Below are positions 11,131 to 25,303 of a DNA stretch of 64,000 nt, in pieces. Location: NCBI GenBank assembly GCA_033980235.1, contig CM067070.1, positions 31,013,094 through 31,077,093 of the forward strand, given 5' to 3'. A program made the position numbers and the translations under genes. This DNA comes from Diadema setosum. Its lineage: Eukaryota > Echinodermata > Echinoidea > Diadematoida > Diadematidae. A model generated the notes under the pieces. The model did no database searches, had not been told where the DNA came from, and was given only the letters and a program-made list of their open reading frames with translations. Within the stretch, counting starts at the first letter, position 1, and each line of letters begins with the position of its first letter.

Positions 11131-14100
11131 CTGCAAAGATACCGAGAGGGAGTCATTCACAGTCTGGTGGTCTATTGGACTGACTACCATCCTACGGTAA
11201 GAGGGCCTACCGACACTATACTTCGAGCAAGAATTTTGGTCTATACCGCTGTTCTCTACCCACATGCATTTACGGCATCCAGACGAAATGGAATGTTTTG
11301 TGGTTGCATTGAGAAAAAAAAAAACCGCGGGAAAACAAGGGTTCTTACTTGCATACAAAAAGAAGAGACGATCTTATATCATACATGTCAACATTATCCT
11401 TCTTATTCCATTACTTATGAATTGGAGAAAAATTGAATGCAACAAACTTCGTTTCACATGTATAACACGAAACGGTCTTTGACTCTTTCTCTGATAAGTG
11501 ATGAGCTAATGTCACCGGAAGAGGAAATATGAAATCAATATAAGGTACTTTAAGCACGTTTCTACCAAAACCTTACGTCATTCACAATAGAAACAGCAGG
11601 AATTCCGGACAACAAAGTCTGAAGGGACACACAAATATACAGAAAGACAGACATACAGACAAACAGAAAAGAAAGGCGCGTTGTAAGAGAGCTACGTACT
11701 GTCTTATCAGTGGTGATGGTGGCCGGAGTGTCCCACTGCGTATTCTTCAGACTCATGTCGGCCCCGTAGTGGACCAGGATCTTGACGATGTCGGTGTAGC
11801 CACGCCCCGTGGCCACGTGGAGGACGGTGTTGCCGGAGTAGGACTGGACGTTGACCTCCGCCCCGGAGCTCAGCATCTTGTGGACCAGTTTGGTGTCCTG
11901 GTTGGTGACAGCGTGGAAGAGAGGCGTCCATCCATTCTTTGAATCCTAGATTGATAAAAGAAAGACAGCCATCAATTAAAGGCATTTACCTACACTATAC
12001 GATTCTTTCACTTTCGCGAATAGAAATGTCTGTGTTGCCTTTCACCACTTGCCGGCAATTACAACTGTAATTGTTCTGAGAGAATTTGGTGGCCCCTTCA
12101 TTAATTTTTCTTGGATTTTGAAACTTATTAAATTGTTGAGTCGTGATGGAATGGAGAAAATGTTGAATAACCAGACAAAATATGTAAGGCAGACAGAAAA
12201 AATCGGAAGGCTGAAGTATTTCCTGAAAATGATTACACATTATATACTGTATTCTTATAGAGTCAAATGGATGATCATTCCTATAAAGGCTGGTTTCCTA
12301 TTAAAAACCTTACATCTGCTGTAATGGCAAATCATACACATGGATGAAATTGCTGACGCATAATTTGCTTCCATTCTTACTTTAAAGGTAGGGGATACCT
12401 TTTACAGACCTCCCAAAATGCAGCAAAACATTAAATATGAACCTTAGGGGACTTGTTTAGGCCACTGCTTAGAAAGTTGGAAGTCAACAGTTATCTAAAA
12501 TTTGAATAATGCACAAAACTCAACTACTCAGTAGTTCTGTGAATCAGCCACACTTAAGCCTTTTTGTTGCATTCTTCTGTATTTGTGATCTATAAACACA
12601 AATCTAAAAGTACAAGAGCTGATGTAATAACATATAGAGTGTGTGGCAAGAATGTATATAGAAATGTTTGTAAGTGTTGATGAACTTTCTTCACAAAATA
12701 TACATGATGGACACACATGCAGTACATGGGTCTGCAAAGGTAGCCTAGTAATGTACTGGAATATACGGTGAGCCCCGAAAACAATTCAATTCAAAATCTA
12801 ACAGTCAAAAAATGTACTAATGTTACCTTCCACTTTCAATACTTTATGGGAGTTTCTAAAATGATACTCTCTTCAACATACCACAGTATTTATACAACTC
12901 TTCATTTAAGGCATGCAAATGGGATTCCCTACCTTTAAGCGTGTAGCAATGAGACGGGGATGTAACATTTACACACCGATATCACAGAACACTTGATAAT
13001 TTTAATATATGGAAAGTTTTTTAATAGTCTCTTGTCAAGACGTGAAGAAATATATTTCGTTTGCAGAGAGCTTCGTTCAGGAACAGAAAGACTTGGCAGC
13101 TTTGAATTTAGGAAATACCGGGGATTCCCCAGTAACACACTACATGGAAACACACCACCACGAGGGGTCGAGCCTTGGACACAACCCAAGGGGTCGAATT
13201 TCAACCCACTGGCGGGGACATACCTTTGAGTTTAGGTCGGCGCCCTTCTCTAATAGCATGGTGACCAGCGTTGGGTTACCTATCATGGCAGCTAGGTGAA
13301 GTGGTGTGTACCCTGTTGATGTGAAAACAAGGGAGATAAAAATGAAAAAAATCCAGTGAGAAATCGAGTAAAAAAGGGTAAACAAACCTTAGTATGTATG
13401 CTTTTGTGTGCGAAAAAAAAAAAATCGCGTTTTTTTTTTTTTTTAACGTCTCTAGTATATAACAATCAAAGACATACGAAAGCACGCAATGACCTGTAAC
13501 GAAAGAAAATCACTGACTGGAAACTGTCTATTATTTGTATACAGACGTGTGTAACCCAGCGACTACAGCACCGAGGTATGGGAGGAATATTTTGGAGACA
13601 GAAATGGGAAGGAAGCGGGACTCAGGGAGCCCACAAAAGATGTACATTGTAATACAAATAAAAAGAAACGTACAGAGAGAGGTGGAGAGGAAAGGAGAAA
13701 CAGACGGACGGAAAGACAGACAGACAGACAGACAGACGGAGTGACTGACAAAGATGTTCTAGCACTGTGTGGTTCCGGTATTCAGGTTTACCTTTCTCGT
13801 TTAAGCTGTCTGAAATATCTAACAGTTACACCTCTGCGCGTAGACTCAAATCACGCTACAACAAACGTGAGATTTGATTTCCACGAAAACGTCACAGAAT
13901 TCGCAATATGAAACTGGTACAGTATCTGTTTTACAGCATGGTGACATGGCAATATCCTACGATCATTCGTACTTTTAATTCGCTCATCTGGTAAGTGCAG
14001 TTACTGTGAAACATTATACAGAATTTAAAGTGATCTGCTGGTCAGCGTTTTCACATGGAACAGAGTCGAAATAAATTCGAATTGTCGCGAACTTATATGT

Positions 14101-14732
14101 GATGAGCAATGCAGGAGGAAAACCACAGATATCCAACCAGCTGGGATACCACGAAAATGCTGTGCCTTTGTGTGGTATTTCACTTTCGAATTGGGCTCCG
14201 TTTACACAGGGAGGTGGAAGAGAGATCTTGTCGTAATCTGGCAGCTTGGGGTAATGTGCCGAGAGCCAGGTAAACTTGGCACCACTTCAAGGCACCCATG
14301 GCTTGCAAAGAGAAGCAACAGGTGCATGCGTGTTACGGTGCTTTCCGTTCTAAGGAAAGAGTAACAAACGAAAACATAAACTCACTCACATACACCACCG
14401 ACTCTTGTAGACGTCAGAGACGTAGTGTATAACAACCACCCTGAGCGATATCAAAAAGTGCTTCCAAGGAAATGAGGGATCTATCCGAACTGTCGAATTA
14501 AATATATGTAGCTTTTACGTGTACAAAATCATGCAGTGAATGCATTTTCAATGCTGCGAAATATGTTTTCTCTTTCAGTTACAGTATTTACAACCAAGAA
14601 TTATATGATCTGCCTTGGAAGGCTCAGCATTGATCGTCTTTGCATTTGCATTGTGCGCTCCTTCTATCTCTCCCCCTCTCTCTCTTTCATTTTTTTCTTC
14701 CGTATGTCTGCATGTCTCTCTGTTCTACAATT

Positions 14733-14776
<44 letters not shown>

Positions 14777-16160
14777 CAAAAGCCGACAATACAGTTGGAA
14801 GGAAACTTTAAATGAACCATCCAGACAACAATTTGATTAAAATAAAAAATACAACAAAATAAAACAAAACAAAGCGAAGTCGCAAAGGGTTATTATAAGC
14901 CGTGTCCATTAACGTTTACAAGTCGGGACAAGTACCAGCCGTGCACTTTCAGCCGGGCACAGCTCATAGTTCAATTCCTCGTATTATCATCTCACCCATT
15001 TCCGTTTCCTCGCAGTCCCTACCCAGTCAAAATAATCACAAACTGAAGGCTGGAATCGAACGGTAGCAAACTGTTAGTAGCGAGGCGGGCAGTCATGCAC
15101 GTGAGATTGTGTGCATTGTCTTCAGTTTCATTTCCAAATGTTCTCCTCGGAATGGACTGATAATTTATGTCCTTTGGTTTGCTTTGTTAATGGATATCAT
15201 TGTGCGGAAAAGGGAAAACAATTGGTTAGACCGAACTGTTAGCCTATGTATAGTGTACCTGACACCGAAGAAGGGGTGATTTGACTAATGTCAAAAGTAA
15301 ACAGGGCGAAATCCATGAAAAGGATACTAGTACACGATTTACGAGTCCCTTGAGCTGAATTTCGGTACATTACATTAACTTAATATCACTTTCACATCTG
15401 CACGATGCTTTTTAGACTCACACACTGCATTTTCACCCTGATGCCATGAGAATATCCAAGGCAAGGTGGAGTTAGAACTTTTTCTTGGAAGTGGAGTTAA
15501 AAAAAAATGCTTGGATGAGTAGGTTGTAGGAAACAATTATGTCTTTGACATGGAACCCAAATGAACAGTACGTTTGTGAAGGCTGTTACCCCTAGATCAT
15601 GACCTGTTTTGGGTGCATTTATTATAACTCCTTGCACCCAGTGGATGCCCAGTGTCAGAAATAAACACTGTTTCTATAGCCACGGAAATACTATATTTTT
15701 TGTGTTGTTTTCCAACAAGGTATCTACTATAAGCTCTCACCTTCGTAGTTCCGAATGTTGAGATTCACGTCGACCTGCGAATAACGGAGAATGGCGCCCA
15801 GACAGCCAGCGTTGCCGTTCTTGCAGGCGTGGTGGGCAGCCGTCTGTCCGTTTCGATCGGCCTCGTTCGGGTTCGCCCCCGCCTCGACGAGGAGCCGAAT
15901 GATGTCCGAGTTCTGCATGATGCACGCCAGATGGAGAGGAGTCTGAGGAACAGAGAGAGAAAGAGATATATATACATGTAGATAGATATACAGATAGAAA
16001 GATGTACAAATAGATAGATTGATTGATTGACAATGATTGATAGGGATATAATTACATAGATATAGATATTTAATAGATAGATAGATAAATAGATAAATAA
16101 ATAAATAGATAGATACACAGATAAACAAACAGATGGATAGACATATTAGATAGATAGATT

Positions 16161-16202
<42 letters not shown>

Positions 16203-16237
16203 AAGAGAGATAGATAGATTGATATACATAGATAGAG

Positions 16238-16280
<43 letters not shown>

Positions 16281-19200
16281 CAGATAGAGATCAATAGATG
16301 AACATACTAAAGGTAGGTAATGAGAAGGACGGGTGGATGTTAATATTCTCCTTTAATATAGCATTTCTCTACCTATAGTACTACACATCGTCACTTCGTG
16401 GTCACGTTCAATCACGAAACTGACAATCGTTGTCGATCACCAAAGGCCAAAACGGTCAGCGTTAATCCTAATCGACGTTTCCACTTCAGTCATCGTTTCC
16501 GTGAAGATAATGCCATCGTTTATCTATGTACTTATTCATTTCGTTTTAATGTGTCTGCTTTATATCAGCTTAGTTTATACATTACAGTAGGCTTGCTTGT
16601 ACGGTGACAATATACTGGTTTTGCTTTATAGTATAGTTTAGTGCAGTTAAGACTGGCTTAGTAAAGGTTAGATGGAAAGCATACAACTCAGGGTACATTA
16701 ATACGTGTGTAGTTTGGTTTAATTTAGTGTTAGTTCAGTTTGACCTAAATAGTGTTATCAATTTGAGTTGATTTGAGTCAAATCAACAGTAATTCAAGTA
16801 GAGTTTAGGCTACTTAAGGCTAATTTACTTAAGTTAAGATAATGTATACCTTAGTTTAGCCTTATAATCTGTAACTTTGGTCCGGTTTGAATTAGAGAAC
16901 AACAGAAAAGTTAGCGCTAATCTACTTCGTCTGCGCATGCGTTTTAACACACCTTGCTCAACAACGAAAGTTCGTATGGACCTGTAATAAGGTTAGTATA
17001 TAAATATTCTGATTGTGCCAAAGTGCGCCTTGGACACATTAGAATCTGGTTTACTGCAAGGTTATGTTTTCCCCCTACAAATCGCAACAAACACGTTTCC
17101 GCCTCCCAGTTTCCTTACACTGACAAGCAAATCAACGTTAGGTGCAAAGCTCTGTAGGTATTGACAGAGAAGTTGCCTTATTGTTGATCACATGCCACAC
17201 CAAAAATCAGGTGACATCCCCGCATAGTACTAAAACAGGAGTCAATCATTGAGCACGTACTCAATGTTGGTTTAAGCAAGGAGGTACTACGAGATTATGT
17301 TAAGTTCTAATTTGCATTCCTTGCACTCAGCCGTGAGGGAGTGTGCGTGTGGAGACGTCCCAAATGTGCATGTCCCAGATTGTTTCTGAATAGCATGGCA
17401 TTCATGGCTGCACATCACAAGTGTTAAGCCTTCTGCCACTGTTAACTACCATTAAGCAATCAAAAAAAAAAAGTTTGGCATATATACACGCTGTACTGCA
17501 AATAATATCCACGTGACATGTTCACAGGTACAACCCTACCCCTTCCACTTGAAAAGGCATTTAGTGAAAGATAAACACAAGCACAATGTGCACATACACC
17601 TACACATACATATTGTATAACTAGGCCGTATTCATGAGTGACATGATACATTGATTTTTATGCGTTTACGTTTGTGAGTGACATAATGACGTACACTATT
17701 CCTAAAAAAGATTGTATGTCATCCTCGTCAATATACCATAACAGTATTGATATTATTTTATTATAGCGTAATTTCTCCATTTGCCGCTGTAGGTGCGATC
17801 AGGAATTATTCTTCCTGGAGCAGACCAGGTCGTATTCTTCTGGAAGTCACCCTTACATGGTCAAAAGTAACTCTTTATTGTATGATGGCCATTATGAATT
17901 TGCCAGAAGATTGTCATAAAAATGGACACAATTCCTTCGATGAGCAAGGCACTAATATTAATGTTAATTTCTTTTTCCACTCCGGTCTCTCCTCCCAACC
18001 ACCCCATCTCCTTACATCCTCCCCCTCTTCCCAAACATGTCCCCCTTTATCGCTTTATTTTACTTTGTTTTTTGGATGTCTCAGCCATTTCAAAACCGAT
18101 TTTCATCTTATAAACTGAATTACTCTTAGAATGATATGCTCTCTATTATTTCACAAGTGGTTTCTTGGTATCTCGCCAAAAGTTAATAGCTCAATCCACA
18201 TCTCCACCTATACGATACCATCCCTTTAACCTCTGATATTATACTCAGTATAATGATTAGTGAACCTTAGCAAAATCTGTTACAAGGCCATCAAAGTCAG
18301 TTGAGCAATATTAAATGAAGCCATGTCTAATTTGATCCGTTGTTCACTTCATGCTTCATTCTCTATCGCTCTCCCCTCTTTCACTTTTCCTTCCTTCCTT
18401 CCGCTCTACCTTCCATTTGTTTTCCTCCTGTTGCATTATCTCTAACACATTATCACGAGAATATTACACATACAGAAACAAAAAGAAAAACAGGAAAATA
18501 GTCTCTGGGGAATAAACCCAGATCATAATTATAGCGCGTTGTGCCTGTGAAACCATGAAAATGAGTAATAGCGATGGAAACAAAATATTATGTTCCAAAA
18601 AAGTTACACGTGTTTAAAATGAATTTAGGTAAATAACATCACTGAACAGTTCCCAAAGTATACATGTCCCTTCTCTAATCAATAGTTCTGTATGTGTGTG
18701 TGTGATATTATACACAGAGTGCAGAAGCTTATGACTTAGAAAAAGAACATAATGCCTCCGGCGACAATTCCTGGCGGAGGCATAAAAATGAAATATGATG
18801 CGATGCTTTAAGGGGAAAAAAAACATAAAATTTACGATGTGACTAATACACAAAAACCCATAATTATGGACAAACAGTATACACACATTAAATACTAGGC
18901 AGGGCGAGCTATAAATACACGACTGTTACAGTGTATATACCACATCAATAAGCAAAAGCGAAGAAATTAATCATGTCACGTATACTCGCATATACGGTTA
19001 TAAATGATGTTTATCTTCGTAAAGGGTAGGATTGAACCATAAAAGGAGAGAAATAACGTCAGCGCGGCGTAGACTACATTCTTACCTGCTGCATGTAATT
19101 GAATATATCCACGGACTTTCCTGCTAGTCTGACGAGCTCAATCAACCTCCGTATCAGACCCATATCAGGTTGGTCCTGAACGATGGCAATATGGAGTGCC

Positions 19201-19369
19201 CTACAACAAAAACATTCAACAACAATAGGAGATTATAACACTGGGACGCGAAACAATGGGCATGTCAATATTAGATTAATATACCGTCATCAAACAAGAG
19301 CAAAGTGCGGGATTATCAAAATGATGTCACTTTATAGGACTGTTTCTTGTCCGGAAGGGAAGGAGCTAT

Positions 19370-19437
<68 letters not shown>

Positions 19438-20947
19438 TATAATGAATAAGGGGCCATTATGAATATTGACATTTCAGTGGGAAGTTCCTTGACGTTGTCG
19501 CGTTTACGCAATCGAGGGTGTATGGGTGTTCGATTAACCAGGGAGGTGGAAGCACACCGATCCCTGGATTAATAATGTTATTTGGATTACGTGAGATATG
19601 CTATGCACTCTTGCTAATACACATTCACAGATAGGCAGTCACACTTTCTTTTGTCTTGTACACCAAATCACATTAAAAAAAAATAATAATTTTGTCAATT
19701 CTACAAGTATAAAAGAGTACATGTATATTCACGTAGGCCTATTTCATGTTTACTTTTTCCTTTGCTGTAATAAACAGCCTATAAAACGTACAATGTATGA
19801 ATCAACGCACACACCTGAACAAAAGTGCCCTATTGCAATTCAAACCAGTGTTATATAGTTAGTATTATAGCTTTCATTTCGCCAAAATCCATTATACTCT
19901 TCGGACCAAAACGCCATGGGAACAATGGAAACAGGAAATACGACTGCAGCAATCAAACAAATTACCAACGTCAGTCAGTACTGAGTGTAATAATAAATGT
20001 GTTGTACTTTAAGTCCTAAATTTGGAAAAGCATTATAGAACTGATTTTGTGCGGTGATCGTTTCATGGGTGTATAGACCTTAAAAGCGATCGTAACAAGA
20101 GTGCGATAAAATTTAAGTCCGACGACAATTCCACACCTCTGACATTATACCCTGTTAAAGTGACACGGACCCAGGATTCAAGAGGGCGCTGTTGCATGTA
20201 GTGAAAATCGCCGCCATCTCTATTACAAAGATCGTAAAGCTATAGGCAACTGTTGATCATAAAGCCTCACGGGCACGTAAGTTTCCGCGGCTACAGCCAG
20301 CAAGCAAGCTAAGAATCAGTACATTCACTATGCTGAACTAGCTAGAGTTAACAACGGCCAAATCAATAAACGAACGGAGAGTAATATTTTTTTAACCATT
20401 TTCGTTATATACCCACAAATTGGTTTTATTCGGACGTTCGAAAAATGGCGGATGCTTAGACGAAGGTCCATGTATGACAGCGCCCTCTGAATCACGGGTC
20501 TGTTTCCCGTTAACAGCAGGATTTCCCAGCCTTCCAAGTCTTCGGAATATCGCACATCATGTCAGCGTGTATTTGCGAAAATTCTCAGCCTTTGATATAC
20601 TCAGTATAATATGTATTTTTTAACCCCCAGAGGACCATATTGTTTTAAAATACTACAGGCATCGTAAGCTCCACAGTAGGACTCCATGGCAAGGATAGGG
20701 TTAATTACTCTAAAGCCTCCGATATATTATGGCACATGAGTGCCACACGACATACTTTTACAATCGAAATCCTGTTATAAACCACAGTCGCCGTGTTGTT
20801 AATATCAACACAAATAGAAATATATATCTTCTGATCACTATATCTACTTTAGGAAGGTTACAATAAGCACTCCTTCTTAGGACTACACATGATGGAACCA
20901 TCAAGTTTCCTGGAATCTCCTCAAGGCAAACGTAAAAATGAAAATAG

Positions 20948-20996
<49 letters not shown>

Positions 20997-21601
20997 CTAG
21001 TATAGAGCAGCAAATATTTCGTGAAGACAGGACGTAGAATTGGAGTTGTTGTGGAAGCGCAGAACACAACATGATTTTAAAAAAGTAAAGTTACTCACAA
21101 TAACAGTGTATAAAACTTAAATGATAATGGCATGATTATGTAAAAAGTTTCCTATTGACATGCACACAAATCTCCACTCTTGCACATACTTTATATAGGC
21201 CTAAAAACAAAAATATAATCATACTTAGCATACACAATTCGTACCCTGAACATGGACGGAGGTACAGTTACTATTACTTGTCGCATAGATTCACCGTCTC
21301 CCCTTTTGCAAACCAACATCAGAACTGTGTGGAATTACATCCATAGGACCGGCACACGTGACTATATACAATATCACTGCTTCATTCATGTAAGCACGTG
21401 GGACTGCATGTTAAATCAGAACTATCCCATCCTATGCCTGACTTTAAATGAATTAATTGTCGATCATTATCTGTTCTACACAATATAAAAGTTGCGTCAG
21501 GAGACTTTGATTCTTAACGGAATTTTACTTTTAAGATCGAGCTTTTACTCATGTTGATCTAAAAAGAGGAGACATGGAACGATGTCTTCTTCGCCCTCCC
21601 T

Positions 21602-21647
<46 letters not shown>

Positions 21648-22192
21648 AAATTTGCTACAAACACCACACCCCACTGTACACACGTACTTCCTTTCAGACG
21701 TTTGGATTGCTTTGTTACTATAAGACCGGGGGGGGGGGGGGGGGAGGGTCACGTGACTCAAATTCTGAAGTCGACCGCCAAGATTCTCGTCACGGAACAA
21801 AAGGTCGAAGTTCACGACGCTGATTCAATTCTGGATTGTTATATCTTTTTTTGAGAAAATTGACGCGGTTACGTGCATTTTTGAGCTGTTTAGCAGACTG
21901 TGGTCCTTCTCATGATTCCTCTCCCTCCCTCTCTCTCTCTCTCTCTCTTTCTCTTTCTTTTTTTTTTTTTCGTCTGCTGCTTACGGATTTCTGTTTGTAA
22001 TTGTACAACCGCAAGCACCCAACTTCCTGTTATGTCGATGAATAGAACTGAACAAACTTGGAAGCAAAAATTAAGAATATTATGGAAGTATAATCATGTC
22101 TTGTGCTTTTAAGTCATTAAAGGGCATGTCGAATATTAAAAGGGGCAAAAAAAATGCATGTCCGCACACAAACAAACACGCAAACACGAACG

Positions 22193-22238
<46 letters not shown>

Positions 22239-25200
22239 AATACAAATAGATAGATGGAAAGGTAGGATTATTGAGAAAATATATTATATGTATACAATCA
22301 TTCACACTGAGCAAAACACAACCTTGTAAAGAGTATTTTGAAAATTGCCATGATCCCTTTAAACCCTGCCACTTAACTTGTTTGAGTTTTTGACATGACG
22401 TACCCTAGAGAGGAACAATGACCATTTCACAATGCCCATTGATACCAGAACACAATAACGCATTGAAAGGAATGCCTGTATGCCTACATACACATTGAAC
22501 AATGTGTTAAATTGTGTGCATTGTGATCAATGGGCTAAGTCGAATGACAAAAGCTGTGATGTGATGAACGAAAATAGGGGTTTCCCCGTCAGCACATTTC
22601 ACAGTGCACAGACAGCCGGAACTCATGGGTACTTGAGTACACGGCTGTTTGCATGTTCACGCGCATGAAAGGTCAAAGGGCGCCCAACAGTAGTGTCGAG
22701 GGGGAAAAATAAGAAGAAAGAAAGAATGGGGCCCACTTAATACCACTGAATGCATCAGTGATAGGAATGGGCAAAGTATACACTGCGTACACGGGACTTT
22801 CCCGCTACACAATTTTCGATATCCATGATACATGTAGGCTCCTAGGTGTCGTAGGTATGAATTATTCTATATCACTGTTTATCGAGCTCGCTGAATGTGG
22901 AAATGTCTGGAAGTGAAGTTGTGTTCTATCTGTGTTTCGCTCATTTCCAGGGTACAAGGGCGGATTTTGTGACGTTCAGGTGAAATTGGCTGATCATCCC
23001 CCCTCCCCTTCTTTTTTTTTTCTGTTCTTCATATAAGTAGGCGGGCCAAAAAGGAATGGAACGTGACCGCTTTGCGATCTTAAAGCCCACCTCACAGTGA
23101 GTATACATACACTGTATACATATAGGGTATCTCCCCCCCCCCCCCCCCATACTGGGCGATGTTCAGTGGAGTAGTACGTCATTTGCAGTGCGAAAAAAAG
23201 AATATGCTGTTAATGCGTGGGATTACGTAACGACCTTTTCAATATCGGGTATAATCTCAGGAATATTTACAGAAAAGATAGGGAAAAAAAAAAAACCTAT
23301 TCAAATCAACTAGCCACTACATCACTATACATTTGTACATGTCAAAAGAAAAGGCCCCCACCCACCCCATCCCCTCCCATCCCCGCTTTTACTACACTAA
23401 TATCAATCCAGGCCTACTTACAGTGGAAACAGTGTCATGTGTGAATCTAATCTAAGAATGAAGGGAATCTGCGGAGACGATTATAAGGTACAAACTATAT
23501 TCATTCCTTGCTCAATGCCTACAAAATCCCAAAGTGATGAAACAAGAGGGGGCAAATTATTTTACATACATGTCCTACTATAATATGAAGACCTATATGT
23601 ATATGGGTAATTCCATAAAATAGGGACCCACTTTGTGACATGCCTATTTGGCCAATACAATCAGAAAATTAGATTTTTCTTCAACATAACTTTAAAAAAC
23701 ATTCATATTTTATTTTAGTAAGTCCCTTGAAAACTGACTCAAAATTAACATTCTAAACTGAAATTGAAGGAAGTCATTCCAAACTGCAGTGTATGGGGAA
23801 AAACTGGTTCACCATGTAAAGGGGACACCATTGGTGTCCGCCTTACACGGTGAACCATCCATTTTGGCATCTTACCACATATTTCAAACTAGTTCTATGT
23901 TCGTTTCAATAGAAGTGATTATTTTGAAGTAAGAAATTAACTATACTATTGAAAAAATGACACAACCCCTATTTTTGGCCAGCAAAAAAATTCTTCAATG
24001 TTTCTCGTGTAAGGGGGACACCAAATATTATTTTTGCATTTTTTTTTTCAAATTAATATAGAGTGGTCAATTTTTGATACCTGTTATAAAGAACCCACAG
24101 CTACATGTTGTGATAAGACACAACAAATTAGCTCTCACTGTGCCCCGATGTAATATTTAGGGGGACACCAAAGCCACGTGTGTGAAAACTATAATTTGGT
24201 CTTTTTTTTTCAAATTTATTTATTTTAACCTAATTTTCTCTTGAAATCTTTTAAACTATGTGATTGCTACCAAAATAACAACAAACAGTTAAACATTGGT
24301 CCTTAATATGGATTCCACACTCATAAATTAAGGTTTCTCGTGTCAAACTTACACGTGAAACGTCTTTCTTGGGATTTATGTGCGCAATTGATGCATGAAT
24401 TATATTCATAGTGTTCAAAGTTTGCTCGTCTTTTATCATTTTTGACCCTTAAAATAGAGTTTAATCCACAAAAAAAGCTGTAAATCAGTCTAACTGGTGT
24501 TATGTCACACAATTTTAACCAAAAACGTTGTGATTTTGCACTTTTTGTCAAAATTCATGTGGAACTTTGAAGAAGCAATTTCTATATTTTACTTTGAAAA
24601 GGAAGGTACTTACCTGAATAAGAGTATTCAGAAGTAAAATTGATTTAGGGTATGTAATTTTTAAGCAATGGCAATATGAAGCAAATAGAAGGGGCATTTA
24701 ACTAGCGGGACCCTTTTTAATGGAATTACCCATATAATTATAGACAATGTCACACATTTCTGGAAATGACGGAGCCAACATACCCGCATCATTTAGAAAT
24801 ACATAATCAATAAAGAGAGAGAAAAGGTTTACCCCTGAATAATGGTTTCCTGTTCAGTGATTGGTCTATACAACGTCACGTGAGCACACAGCGTTCCTTA
24901 TACGACGCTGATGATGTGGAAAACAAATATTTAGGCCCCCTTATAATTAATTGGTGTTATGAATCCTTACGTGTCTCCGTCGGTGTCTTGTTCTGTAGCT
25001 CGCTGGCAGTCAATGGCGATCGACAGGCTGACGAACGGATTAACGGCGAACGATGCCGCCGCCTGGTATCCTGCGGGACGGGGAAGGGTGAGAGAGAGAG
25101 AGAGAGAGAGAGAATTAGGAAAATAAAAATGCAGAAAACATCAAACTGATGTGCTAACTCCACACACATCGAGTGCGTATACACCCAAGTACTTTCCACG

Positions 25201-25272
25201 TGCATCTCTGTATATCAAACGCATTCTTCAAAGCAACATATATTATACACACACAAACACACACACATCTAC

Positions 25273-25303
<31 letters not shown>

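Noticed and set aside
11089..11358. Extension of the C-terminal exon upstream of 11130
   Set aside because: The frame stays open but the TCTTTGCAG acceptor at 11131 and the match to the end of BCL3 repeat 7 place the border at 11130; sequence beyond is intron.
16070..16294. Tyr/Leu/Ser-rich frame resembling a membrane protein
   Set aside because: Translation of the GATA microsatellite.
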